Assembly: GCA_032622095.1 (NCBI GenBank) | Contig: CP136063.1 | Coordinates: forward strand, 211,685,982 to 211,749,981 | Source of the DNA: Siphonodentalium dalli | Taxonomy: Eukaryota; Mollusca; Scaphopoda; Gadilida; Siphonodentaliidae | Direction of reading: 5' to 3' | DNA length: 64,000 bases | Shown: in pieces, positions 49,101 to 53,921 of the stretch | Numbering within the stretch: the stretch's first letter is position 1 | How the letters are laid out: each line of letters opens with the position of its first letter | The notes under the pieces: model-generated | What the model saw: only the letters and a program-made list of their open reading frames with translations | Databases searched by the model: none | Told to the model about the DNA's origin: nothing | Translations under genes and position numbers: made by a program

Positions 49101-51290
49101 GATAATTTATTAATAAAAGATAAAATAAAAACATAATACACAACAAATAACGACAAAGCAATAAATAAATGATTAATAAATGGTCACTAATAGTTCTATA
49201 ATTCCGGAGTTTCGATGTTCGTTACGTAAACGTAACTTTACCAAAAAGCTGGGATTTCCCCACATTCAGTTTCGGTTTCGCACGTGGTCGATACAGAATT
49301 AACGTTGGAAATCTTACACAGAAAATATGCACAGAAACGAACAGTCAAAATAACACATGTGATACATAACACAGTATAAGAATATATATATAGGCATTGA
49401 AACGTATGTAAAACTTTGTGTAGATAAATTATTTGGGAATTACAATGGAAATTTATATTCCGATAATCGTTTCGTAAACGGAGTCCTGCATTCCGTAAAA
49501 TATTTAGTTCCTGTTGACATTAAAACAAGAATGTTGTGCTTCATATGTCAATCAATGGAAAGTGGGCGTTAAATTTAACTGAGAAATCCAATCGCTATTC
49601 AGAATGAGAAAACAATACAGCTTATGCGGTTACATAACTTCCCTGTGTACATCGATGCATGAAAGGTGTTATATTGATTTATGGTAGGCCTTACTCATGG
49701 TAAATTTATGACATTGAATAATTAATTAGGGGAACAAAACAAATTTTAACGGTGTGTTGTTTCTTAATTTGGGCCGTTTTACCCTTGGATAGGGGTTTGA
49801 GTTTATCGTAATCGCGCTCCCAAGATCGAATCTGCTTCCGCGAAATTCCATTGATCTTTTCCGTTGATTGAACGTCAGTAAAACAGACCTACCGGCCGGT
49901 TAATAATTGAACACAATGTCACAAAAATCTTTTTTATTGTTTTCAAATTTCAAAAGTAATCTAACCTTGAATATATAGTTTCTTGTATTCATCTTTTCCA
50001 TACACTCAGTACGACACCTGTCACCATCGATGAACGTCAATAATATAGGCCTACCGGCCAGTTATTAATTGAACACAAGAAACAAGACACAGTGTAACAT
50101 AAGTCATCTTTATTTTTCTCAAATACTGGTATATACACCCGTTTTGGAGGGGTTATGGTTAGGGCTAGGGAGGGGGTGGTCTTATACCCCGGAAAACTTA
50201 CTTCTAGTGAAAATACTGGGGTGGTCTTATGCCCGAAAGTGGGCTTATACCCGCGAGAATACGGTAACTTCAACTGGGGTACATCAATATGATCCTATGT
50301 CTCCCATAGCAGTTGAGGCCACAGCAGAATGCGGTTGACAGACACACTATTTCATGGCGTGTTTGTATAGTAGGGCCTTGCGAATATTCAAGATTCTAAT
50401 TTATTATGGTAATCGAGATCCTGTGTTTCTTGGCATTATTTTATAGCGTTATTAAGCCATATAAATCCTTATGATTTCTCACTCTGGGAGGCAATATTGT
50501 GGACATTTTACTTCCCTCTGGCCAAGCCTTGACATAGTGTGTCTTGTCATTTGCAGAATGAGGTCCCAGAGGGTGAATTTAGTGACGCTATCCTGCACTG
50601 TGTGCTAGCATCACCAAATTGACCCTCTGGGAACCTCATTTTGCTGAGGCCTCGACTGCTGTGGGAGACCTAGGATCAGATTGAAGTTCCCCAGTTGAAG
50701 TTGGTGATTAGTCACCTCGATTATGCAGTTTATCCTCTGCAAATTAGGGGATATAGAAACTGAAGAGAAGGGAAAAAGTAACTAAAAATAATGTTAATTT
50801 GAGACAATAGATACTTGCAAGAAGATAAGGCCCAAGCAAAATGAGGTCCCCAGAGGGGATGCTAGCTTGCTGAGAACTAATTACTAAATTCACCCTCTAG
50901 GGACCTCATTCTGCAAATGAGACAGGCACTAAACAATTAATGTATTTTCAATCAAAGCCCATGCTCTACAGCTTTCTCATTATTTAACAACAAAAATCTT
51001 ATGTAAGAACCATGTGTCTGTTTATAAATGTAACTTATAAACATCTATGTATGTATTTTATGAATATAACTTATGACTATCTTCTATGTATTTTGTGAAT
51101 TTACTTATGAATATCTTCTGTATTTTATGAATGTAACTTATGCATATCTTCTGTGTATTTTAAGAATGTAACTTATGAACATATTCGATGTATTTTGCAG
51201 GCTGCCAAGAGAATGTTTAACGGGAAACCATCCATGGCTGCCATCGGAAACTTGACACAAATGCCATATTTAGATGAGCTGTATAAGTAA
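19140..51290 (+). CDS. UQCRC2: Cytochrome b-c1 complex subunit 2 (core protein 2), complete, 14 coding exons
   Basis: Exons 19140-19181, 26934-26996, 32486-32635, 33263-33327, 35099-35155, 35897-36021, 38369-38466, 39765-39915, 41981-42044, 42294-42429, 44190-44270, 46994-47070, 48489-48642 and 51201-51290 join in frame into 450 codons plus TAA; vertebrate UQCRC2 is about 453 aa. Residues 1-35 are basic, Ser/Arg-rich and free of acidic residues at first, a mitochondrial presequence. Landmark blocks are LENGLVVASLENNSPLSRIA, AGSRYEDGENLGVTH, GPSMKYGSNSTSKLGQAV and the C-terminal GKPSMAAIGNLTQMPYLDEL. It is an M16-family protein of complex III on the matrix side of the inner membrane. The zinc motif HxxEH is degenerate (H77-C-I-R80-S81), as expected for core 2, so it is structural rather than a protease. 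Several introns carry splice-junction minisatellites (see findings). The gene spans 32 kb because of transposons. Confidence 0.97.
19182..20212. other. UQCRC2 intron 1, first part: nothing firm
   Basis: 19850-20110 holds scattered direct and inverted matches around 'cacgat', 'cgtaagtggagg' and 'atcgtgg', suggesting an old element, but no ends could be fixed. Confidence 0.4.
20213..20604. mobile_element. TIR element of unknown superfamily, 392 bp
   Basis: Starts TTACTCTTGAGTGCCTAATA and ends with its reverse complement (perfect over 22 bases). Inside, 'cctgtac.tttatt' units repeat. A stray 'ggcactcaagagta' at 26860 may be a relic of the same family. Confidence 0.85.
20640..20665 (+). other. 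tRNA-like B-box (gggttcgaatcc)
   Basis: 'gagggttcgaatccaac' matches the Pol III internal B-box consensus. No convincing A-box or full cloverleaf is seen. It may be the remains of a tRNA-derived SINE. Confidence 0.35.
20771..22360. mobile_element. Non-autonomous hAT element with perfect 8-bp target duplication
   Basis: Terminal repeats TAGAGATGGGCGGTA and TACCGCCCATCTCTA bound 1590 bases, flanked on both sides by TCTCATAT (20763-20770 and 22361-22368). Subterminal text is rich in 'accgataccg' and 'ggtaatcggta'. The interior has a truncated family B MITE (about 21690-21860) and a family L fragment (21866-21995). No transposase is recognised. Confidence 0.93.
22391..22600. mobile_element. Family B MITE cut by a 'TAGGGATGGG' element
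   Basis: A family B start (ttaacccttccatgactgga) runs to about 22488, where 'tagggatgggtcc' begins a stretch of repeated 'attacc', 'ccattac' and 'gtaatg'. The start resembles hAT ends; the far end was not found. Confidence 0.45.
22601..24300. other. UQCRC2 intron 1, unassigned
   Basis: 22620-22750 is purine-rich (gagagaaagatag). I see no exon-like conserved segment and no clear element ends. Confidence 0.45.
24310..24420 (-). repeat. Interspersed repeat K (inverted relative to 28575-28690)
   Basis: The reverse complement shares 'gcttcatcaaatggcttc' and ccaattatgagggct with 28575-28690. The two similar small peptides here come from the shared repeat and not from a gene. Confidence 0.65.
24800..24935 (+). 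repeat. Family L fragment
   Basis: 'ggatccagggattttt', 'ggggacacctgttttt' and 'gatatgccaaaggcacatcc' match 21866-21995 (reverse strand) and 17917-18005. G-rich and with no coding sense. Confidence 0.6.
24936..26282. other. UQCRC2 intron 1, unassigned
   Basis: Only AT-rich text is seen, with a short 'atatataaatatatatatat' run near 25515. No exon or element boundary was found. Confidence 0.45.
26283..26536. mobile_element. Family C foldback element, second full 254-bp copy
   Basis: It has the same ends and internal order as 11191-11444, with only a few differences. It lies just upstream of UQCRC2 exon 2. Confidence 0.92.
26934..26996 (+). CDS. UQCRC2: UQCRC2 exon 2 (presequence end and linker)
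   Basis: The acceptor is ccatttcag and the donor gtgagt. The exon encodes TRLYSTQTAFKTKDAVKPEA then K (residues 15-35). R-x-Y-S is a typical mitochondrial processing site context, and the K/A/P-rich linker matches the animal UQCRC2 N-terminus. Confidence 0.87.
26997..27647. other. Start of UQCRC2 intron 2, unassigned
   Basis: Two short open frames (26979-27212 and 27274-27465) show no conserved motif. The first simply reads out of exon 2 into the intron. Confidence 0.5.
27648..30590. repeat. Long element: 'gttacccggcgttgcccagg' head, ~140-bp degenerate monomers, (acag)n tail
   Basis: From about 28840 to 30420 a monomer containing 'aatcggcgac', 'taaaccacacgatta', 'tcatatcatggggatgat' and 'aagtttggtggcaatcggc' recurs at ~140-base spacing, in alternating pairs of ~280. 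Stretches of acagacagacagac occur at 29210 and 30543. A similar head, monomer and tail order is found at 40474-41115. Repeat K (28575-28690) lies inside. Confidence 0.65.
30700..31990. mobile_element. Family P TIR element, probably split by an insertion
   Basis: 30705-30760 ('attaaatatttg', 'tctcagacaccgc') and 31745-31975 ('ggcccgcattgg', 'gcctccctcactgattt') match the two parts of the compact copy at 35598-35842. The ~1 kb between them is extra. It holds a 144-codon minus-strand frame (31187-31621) with no recognisable domain. Confidence 0.5.
31991..32485. other. UQCRC2 intron 2, 3' end
   Basis: Nothing recognised; ordinary AT-rich intron before the exon 3 acceptor. Confidence 0.5.
32486..32635 (+). 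CDS. UQCRC2: UQCRC2 exon 3
   Basis: The acceptor is tctacag and the donor gtaagt; residues 36-85, phase 0 at both ends. It encodes the first M16 strand-helix unit, with the degenerate zinc motif at H77/R80/S81. Confidence 0.95.
32636..33262. other. UQCRC2 intron 3
   Basis: No element ends or tandem repeats are visible. Small minus-strand frames lack motifs. Confidence 0.5.
33263..33327 (+). CDS. UQCRC2: UQCRC2 exon 4
   Basis: The acceptor is atatttcag and the donor gtgagt at 33328. It encodes SNQVDSGFGLTRKIQQVGGD plus L and two bases (CA), ending in phase 2. GLTRKIQQVGG corresponds to the family's ITRGIEAVGG block. Confidence 0.94.
33749..33767 (+). repeat. Poly-C tract (19 C)
   Basis: An uninterrupted run of C follows 'cccctctatca'. 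It is likely length-variable and error-prone in sequencing. Confidence 0.9.
34118..35072 (-). mobile_element. Family B MITE (reverse orientation) split by a hAT-like element
   Basis: 34118-34181 and 34943-35072 are two halves of a family B MITE ('ggccaatgcattctcttata', 'gtgaagctccagtcatggaa'). The element at 34182-34942 separates them. Confidence 0.75.
34182..34942. mobile_element. hAT-like element (CAACCCTGATTATTAG ends), hairpin-rich
   Basis: Ends CAACCCTGATTATTAG and CTAATTATCAGGGTTG are imperfect inverted repeats. Flanks tcttatat and tataatat agree at 6 of 8 positions, so the target duplication has decayed. Inside are three clear hairpins: ggtcggc ... gccgacc, cctcggcta ... tagccgagg, and gcctaggagaaa ... 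tttctcctaggc. No transposase. Confidence 0.7.
35099..35155 (+). CDS. UQCRC2: UQCRC2 exon 5
   Basis: The acceptor is ttattgcag and the donor gtaagt. It completes Q107 and encodes ITGTKEYIIYSTECIRDG, ending in phase 2. It matches the TATRENMAYTVECLRGD region of the family. Confidence 0.92.
35290..35433. mobile_element. 3' fragment of the TTAAAGGGGTACTGTA MITE family
   Basis: It shares 'gaaaccaacaacaacat' and 'gtacagtacccctttaa' with 17500-17671. The left end is missing. Confidence 0.7.
35598..35842. mobile_element. Family P MITE, compact copy
   Basis: Left 'atatttgagtctcagacacc' and right 'gttgtctgagactcaaataa' are inverted repeats. It ends about 55 bases before the exon 6 acceptor. The longer relative is at 30700-31990. 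Confidence 0.8.
35897..36021 (+). CDS. UQCRC2: UQCRC2 exon 6
   Basis: The acceptor is tttttcag and the donor gtatgt at 36022. It encodes residues 126-167 plus one base, with NMVTKQEFKPWQLKDMQPNM and DLAVYNSQPQA. The last ~38 bases, together with the donor, are the source of the 55-bp minisatellite that follows. Confidence 0.95.
36012..37640 (+). repeat. 55-bp minisatellite made from the exon 6 / intron 6 junction, interrupted by a hAT element
   Basis: 'cctcaagcc' followed by tgtatgtatattcatgaag recurs at 36012, 36067, 36128, 36183, 36238, 36293 and 36348, then after the hAT at 37491, 37548 and 37603. Spacing is 55 in most cases. Each unit holds ~38 bases resembling the exon 6 end plus a gtatgt-like donor. 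Confidence 0.93.
36355..37489 (+). pseudogene. hAT transposon with decayed transposase (C-terminal dimerisation region)
   Basis: Ends CAGTGCTCGCCCTG and CAGGGCGAACACTG lie between perfect 8-bp duplications GTCTCAAG (36347-36354 and 37490-37497). An open stretch at 36782-37003 reads like the middle of a hAT transposase (ends LEILSSLTKLFEPL). After several stops, around 37190-37320 the residues STVDCEQAFCTQNLIKMKQ and RN.L resemble the hAT dimerisation signature. The 5' part of the transposase is missing, so the copy is dead. 'gtggcta' words repeat in both subterminal regions. Confidence 0.9.
37653..38368 (+). repeat. ~100-bp tandem repeat reaching the exon 7 acceptor, split by a MITE
   Basis: 'actgaccactcttggtatc' and 'cgccatc.tactcgtg' recur near 37655, 37755 and 37840. 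A last partial unit (cgccatcacactcgtgatg) continues after the family A MITE to the acceptor at 38368. Confidence 0.8.
37955..38329. mobile_element. Family A piggyBac-like MITE inside the tandem repeat
   Basis: It is bounded by TTAACCCTTTACCCAACA and TGTTGGGTAATGGGTTAA. The neighbouring tandem unit reads ccttacgccatc where this one reads TTAA-cgccatc, an empty site supporting TTAA targeting. One hairpin arm is shortened (38115-38145). Confidence 0.9.
38369..38466 (+). CDS. UQCRC2: UQCRC2 exon 7
   Basis: The acceptor is cttaacag and the donor gtaact. It encodes LFEMIHKAAYRDTLGRYLYA and PEYNIGKYDREQ (residues 168-200), corresponding to the [21 protein letters not shown] block. Confidence 0.96.
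38491..38695. mobile_element. Family B MITE
   Basis: It runs from 'gaacccttccatgacagga' to 'gtcaagaaagggttaa', with the usual ccaatgcattctcttata hairpin inside. It is directly downstream of exon 7. Confidence 0.75.
38696..39453. other. UQCRC2 intron 7, unassigned
   Basis: Nothing recognised; short open frames without motifs. Confidence 0.5.
39454..39712. mobile_element. Family B MITE
   Basis: It runs from 'ttagcccttccatgactgta' to 'catcatgaaaggattaac'. Two hairpin blocks contain 'gcattctcttatatatgcga'. Confidence 0.75.
39765..39915 (+). CDS. UQCRC2: UQCRC2 exon 8
   Basis: The acceptor is tccacag and the donor gtaatt. It encodes residues 201-250, including HFTADRMTVVGLGVDHDDL and the ending NAKAAKYGG. 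It ends in phase 1. Confidence 0.96.
39940..41215. mobile_element. Family G element carrying a monomer-array element
   Basis: Family G text flanks (39940-40110 and 41110-41215: 'agaacatggagat', 'gaacaaagtcaatctatttt', 'gcatgaacccact'). Between them lies 'gtaccccgagtcaccaaatt' (reverse match at 44560-44610) and the array below. A related but shorter arrangement occurs at 44440-44850. Confidence 0.6.
40474..41115 (+). repeat. 122-bp tandem array with 'gagcccgacgttgtccgggc' head and (acag)n tail
   Basis: 'ccaaatttcaagtcgatagc' starts at 40516, 40638, 40760 and 40882 (as 'gcaaatttc'), exactly 122 apart, with >90% identity by eye. CpG is high, unlike the surroundings. The tail is 'acatacagacagacaaacag'. 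Overlapping frames on both strands are shadows of the array. Confidence 0.9.
41216..41980. other. UQCRC2 intron 8, 3' part: family D and C fragments
   Basis: 41222-41310 is a family D fragment (ttaacccttttattactgaa). 41779-41905 is a damaged single-palindrome family C copy (gaatgaggtccccagagggt). The 106-codon frame at 41318-41638 has no recognisable domain. Confidence 0.6.
41981..42044 (+). CDS. UQCRC2: UQCRC2 exon 9
   Basis: The acceptor is cattctag and the donor gtatat. It encodes GQLRDCTGGDVAFAAIAVEG and P, ending in phase 2 (residues 251-271). Confidence 0.94.
42294..42429 (+). CDS. UQCRC2: UQCRC2 exon 10
   Basis: The acceptor is atttcag and the donor gtgagt. It encodes residues 272-317 with LQKLMGCGPSMKYGSNSTSK, the conserved [20 protein letters not shown] region. 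Confidence 0.97.
42460..42705. mobile_element. Family D MITE copy
   Basis: It runs from 'ttaaccctttctttactaaa' to 'tatttagttaaggatcaaag', with the inner inverted repeat gaaatgttcagataataaa ... ttattatcagaacatttc. Confidence 0.75.
42706..43990. other. UQCRC2 intron 10, unassigned
   Basis: A 20-bp inverted pair around 43450-43495 (ttgtggtacaattcaga ... agaattgtaccacaa) forms a hairpin. Otherwise nothing recognised. Confidence 0.5.
44005..44189 (+). repeat. 39-bp tandem repeat of the exon 11 acceptor
   Basis: Units 'cctttatttgcagctatctg' + cttat end their cag at 44023, 44062, 44101 and 44140 (as cgg), then the real cag is at 44189. Each carries a pyrimidine tract, an AG and a short exon-like start (CTATCTGCTT versus CTGTCATGCTT). 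Confidence 0.92.
44190..44270 (+). CDS. UQCRC2: UQCRC2 exon 11
   Basis: The acceptor is tattcacag and the donor gtgaga; residues 318-344, LSCFSTNYSDGGLFGFIAVM then PYEESGA. Four tandem pseudo-acceptors precede the real one. Confidence 0.95.
44325..45370. other. UQCRC2 intron 11 repeat fragments
   Basis: 44325-44430 is a short family D copy. 44440-44850 is family G, with an embedded reverse match to 40370-40480 ('ctagaccgatttcaaccaaa') and 'ggctcccaaagggagcctgtt' (also at 18828). 44985-45370 is the repeat shared with 12180-12330. Confidence 0.55.
45371..45962. other. UQCRC2 intron 11, unassigned
   Basis: The 128-codon minus-strand frame at 45597-45983 is AT-driven and has no recognisable domain. 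Nothing else is seen. Confidence 0.5.
45963..46490. mobile_element. Family G element with a 56-bp tandem duplication
   Basis: It runs from 'gaacatggcgaaatagataa' to 'gttatttgcatgaaccc'. 46381-46488 repeats 'gaagaccttttagtcccttt' + aatgtacaagtgacgg twice, 56 bases apart. Confidence 0.7.
46612..46875. mobile_element. Family B MITE
   Basis: It runs from 'gaacccttccatgtctggag' to 'cataaaatggttaat', with two 'attctcttatatatgc' hairpins. It lies about 120 bases before exon 12. Confidence 0.75.
46994..47070 (+). CDS. UQCRC2: UQCRC2 exon 12
   Basis: The acceptor is tctcgcag and the donor gtgagt. It encodes ILKAAMNEMGTVTKSAISPS and DVQRA plus two bases (residues 345-369), ending in phase 2. Confidence 0.95.
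47429..47862. mobile_element. TIR element (TATATGTGACCCGCC ends) containing family A hairpins
   Basis: Left TATATGTGACCCGCCATATC and right GATATGGCGGGTCACATATA are perfect inverted repeats. They extend inward through 'aaatccagtcgtaagtc'. The interior is family A hairpin blocks, flanked by 'ccctgtgcc' and 'ggcacaggg'. Confidence 0.9.
47863..48415. other. UQCRC2 intron 12, unassigned
   Basis: Nothing recognised. Confidence 0.5.
48416..48488 (+). repeat. 45-bp duplication next to the exon 13 acceptor
   Basis: 'c.aactgaggcaatgatt' occurs at 48416 and 48461. The exon itself has 'ccaactgaaggcttcaatt' at 48492. This could be a small version of the other splice-junction arrays. Confidence 0.55.
48489..48642 (+). 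CDS. UQCRC2: UQCRC2 exon 13
   Basis: The acceptor is aatttaag and the donor gtatgt. It encodes residues 370-421 with NQLKASIAMSLENSESLLNS and ending KITADDVSN. Confidence 0.96.
48939..50266. mobile_element. TIR element (TACCATATTATCGCGGGTAT ends), ~1.33 kb
   Basis: Left TACCATATTATCGCGGGTAT and right ATACCCGCGAGAATACGGTA are imperfect inverted repeats. 'gtggtcttataccccggaaa' is repeated in the subterminal regions (48990 and 50179). No transposase; the superfamily and target duplication are unresolved. Confidence 0.75.
50281..50940. mobile_element. Family C relatives (long version), fragmented
   Basis: 50281-50357, 50523-50650 and 50834-50935 all carry family C words ('gcagaatgaggtcc', 'agagggtgaatttagtgac', 'tgctgtgggagacctaggat'). 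Together they look like the ~345-bp version at 52051-52394, rearranged. Confidence 0.65.
51023..51200 (+). repeat. ~35-bp tandem repeat ending in the exon 14 acceptor
   Basis: Five units of 'gaatgtaacttatgaatatc' + ttctgtgtatttt start at 51023, 51061, 51096, 51128 and 51163. The last runs straight into 'gatgtattttgcag'. Confidence 0.9.
51201..51290 (+). CDS. UQCRC2: UQCRC2 exon 14 (terminal)
   Basis: The acceptor is attttgcag. It encodes AAKRMFNGKPSMAAIGNLTQ and MPYLDELYK, then TAA at 51288-51290. The acceptor is the last unit of a five-copy tandem repeat. Confidence 0.97.
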   Translation, partial: AAKRMFNGKPSMAAIGNLTQMPYLDELYK

Positions 51291-51457
51291 TGGAAAATTT
51301 GTTAGTTATTTAATAATTTAAATATTCATGCGAAAATGTTATCGATGACAGATCAATCTTATTGTGTATAACACATCAAGTTGAAATTCCAAAGACGCTA
51401 GAAATTTACAGATCTATGATATATGGCGAGAGAGAGGAAGACTGTCCATGAGAAATT

Positions 51458-51797
51458 TTAAAGGGAGAATGTACACTAAATCTGGCCATTTATGGGACTG
51501 TCTCCTATTATACTCAACAGAATATATGCAATAAGTGAATAAATTTAAGCCATGGATGAGTGCAAAACACAGTCATTTACTTTATGAATGATGTAAAACA
51601 ACATGGTAATTATAATGAAAATGAGTTTATGGCTTTAGTCATTACCATGTTGTTTGCATCGTTCATAGAGCATATGAGTGTATTTTGCACTCATCCATGG
51701 CTAAAATTCATTCATTTGTTGCATATACTATGTTGAGTATAATAGGAGATGGCCACATAAATGGCTGGATTTAGTGTACATTCTAGAACCCCTTTAA
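51458..51797. mobile_element. Palindromic TTAA-flanked MITE in the UQCRC2 3' UTR
   Basis: TTAA at 51458 and 51794 bound ends that pair as aaaggg ... ccctttaa and gaatgtacactaaatc ... gatttagtgtacattc. The palindrome continues inward (ctcctattatactcaaca ... tgttgagtataataggag; ccatggatgagtgcaaaa ... ttttgcactcatccatgg). Confidence 0.9.
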
Positions 51798-51938
51798 GAC
51801 TGCATTGTTGAAGATTTTGAAATGCATGTCTTCAAATTTAAACAATGACAAAAGCAGCTTTGATGTTATCTCTTTTCTCCCAAGACTGAAATTTGTTAAA
51901 CATGAGTTTGATAATTTTGTCATACTGGTGTAATTACA

Positions 51939-51944
51939 AATAAA
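51939..51944 (+). terminator. Candidate UQCRC2 polyadenylation signal AATAAA
   Basis: AATAAA lies 649 bases after the stop, beyond the palindromic MITE. It is the clearest such signal in the near 3' flank. An earlier hexamer inside the MITE (near 51538) may also serve. Confidence 0.5.
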
Positions 51945-52050
51945 ATGATAAAATCCTTAATATTCTGTTCTCTTTACCCCATGGTATTATAATTATAATT
52001 AAGGCTGTTGACGTTAGAAGCAGACAAAATAAACTCCTCATAGATAGGTG

Positions 52051-52394
52051 CAAGTCTTGAATTAGTATCTTTCATATGAGGGATGAGGTACAGAGGGTGA
52101 ATTTAGTGACGATATCCTGCACCGTGGGCTAGCATCACCAAATTCACCCTCTGGGGACATCAACTGCTATGGGAGACCAAGGATCAAATTGAATTACCCC
52201 AGTTGATGTTGGTGATGTTCACCAGTTTGTCACCACGATTATACATTTTATCTTCTGCAAATTACAGTAAATAAGCAGAATGAGGTCCCAGAGCGTGAAT
52301 TTCGTGATGCTGGCCCACTGTACGAGATAGCGTCACTATATTCACCCTCTGGGCCCTCATTCTGCAAATGACAGACACACTATTTCAAGGCTTG
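52051..52394. mobile_element. Family C, long version (~344 bp)
   Basis: It runs from 'caagtcttgaattagtatct' to 'acactatttcaaggcttg', two family C half-palindromes separated by ~110 bases of unique text ('ggagaccaaggatcaaattg'). Confidence 0.8.
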
Positions 52395-53921
52395 GATAGG
52401 TGGTGTTAATCTGCTGAGTAATTACATGCTTGAGGGAGCATCATTTGAGTAGAAGCACTCAATTCAAAAGTCAGATAATTGCTATTAGCCTTTGAGGGTA
52501 CATAATTCATTTAAGGTCAACCAAAATATTCTGTTTCTCAGCCTGTGCATGTGGCTCCGAAACCTGTGCATACATCCTTTTTATACGCGTTCAATCTGTC
52601 AGGGAAAGTTTTAATCGCTATAAAATGTTGCTAGTACATTTTGAGATAAAACAGACCTGTTTACCAGTTCAGATTTCCGATTCATTTAATACTGTAACAA
52701 TATTCAAACATTTGTTAACACGCGATACATTACGACTGCAATCGCAATTTCAGTCAACAACAATTGGTTGGTCATACTTATTGGGTTATTTTTGACAAAA
52801 TAAATCACATGGAATCTTTATATCAACTAACTTTGTTTTCCCCCCACAGACATCTGTTCGGGAAATAATGGTCATGGGTATAAATGTTTGCCTGTGTGCT
52901 TTTCAAAATATTTTGGCCTGAAAAAACGGGAAATTGACTGTACATGTCTTGAAGACTCGATATTAATAGTTTTAAGGTCTTTTCCAGACAGCAGACAAGC
53001 ACATGAATTTGTACAGCAATGGCGAATTCTGTATGACTATAATTACATCGTTGGAAATACCTGCCTTTTGACGGTGAATGACATTTACTATATTAATACC
53101 CCTTGTAGCTAATCTGACCGTGGTAGTGTTGGCTAATCACTCAAGTTATTTGCTGGCTGCAAGTTCCCATTGCACCATGTGTGTTCTCATTTGGCTGATC
53201 CGCTCACGTCACATGTAGGAGGGCTTTTATGCAAGTATCCACAATCATCACGGCACCATGCAGATTTGGAGCCACCATGCCCATTCCTTTTGCAGTAACT
53301 GAAGAATATCATTTGGTCCCATAAGAAATTCTGTCATTTGGACATATTCCCTGTAGTTCATATGTTCCTAGAGTTGATGCTCCCTAATCAATTGATGACC
53401 ATTCAAGCATGAAGCCACTCACTATATCCTTGATCATAGGATAAATGTATCACATCTAAAACTGCTTTCACAGACCTGCAGCAAACGCAAGTGGTTATCA
53501 GCGCAATGTTTCAAACCATATATATATAATTGGGGGTTATGGCAAACGGTTAAACACAACCGATTTCAAAACTTTTTGAAATTGGATGCTTTTTACTGCG
53601 TCAGCCACAACCCCTGTGATATTATGTATGATTTGAAAGTTGTGCCCGATATTCCAACTACTGTATCAAAAGATATCCTTGATATATCGGGGGTACTTTA
53701 GAGGTGTTTATATATTGAGATAATATTATTATATGCTAGCGTAATTAACGAACCAAAGCTAAACCACTCACATGAGGGTATCTGCCGTCTAAAACAATTC
53801 TTATCAAGATCACTTTATAGATTCCCACCAAATAAAATTCACATGTATAATGCTTATATTTCGTGGGTAATTATAAATAGTTATATATGTTGTAGAGTGG
53901 AACAGAAACTAACCATTATTA
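52395..53921. other. Intergenic, unassigned
   Basis: The 74-codon frame at 52888-53112 follows a splice-acceptor-like tract (ttccccccacag) but shows no domain I know. Nothing else was recognised. Confidence 0.45.
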
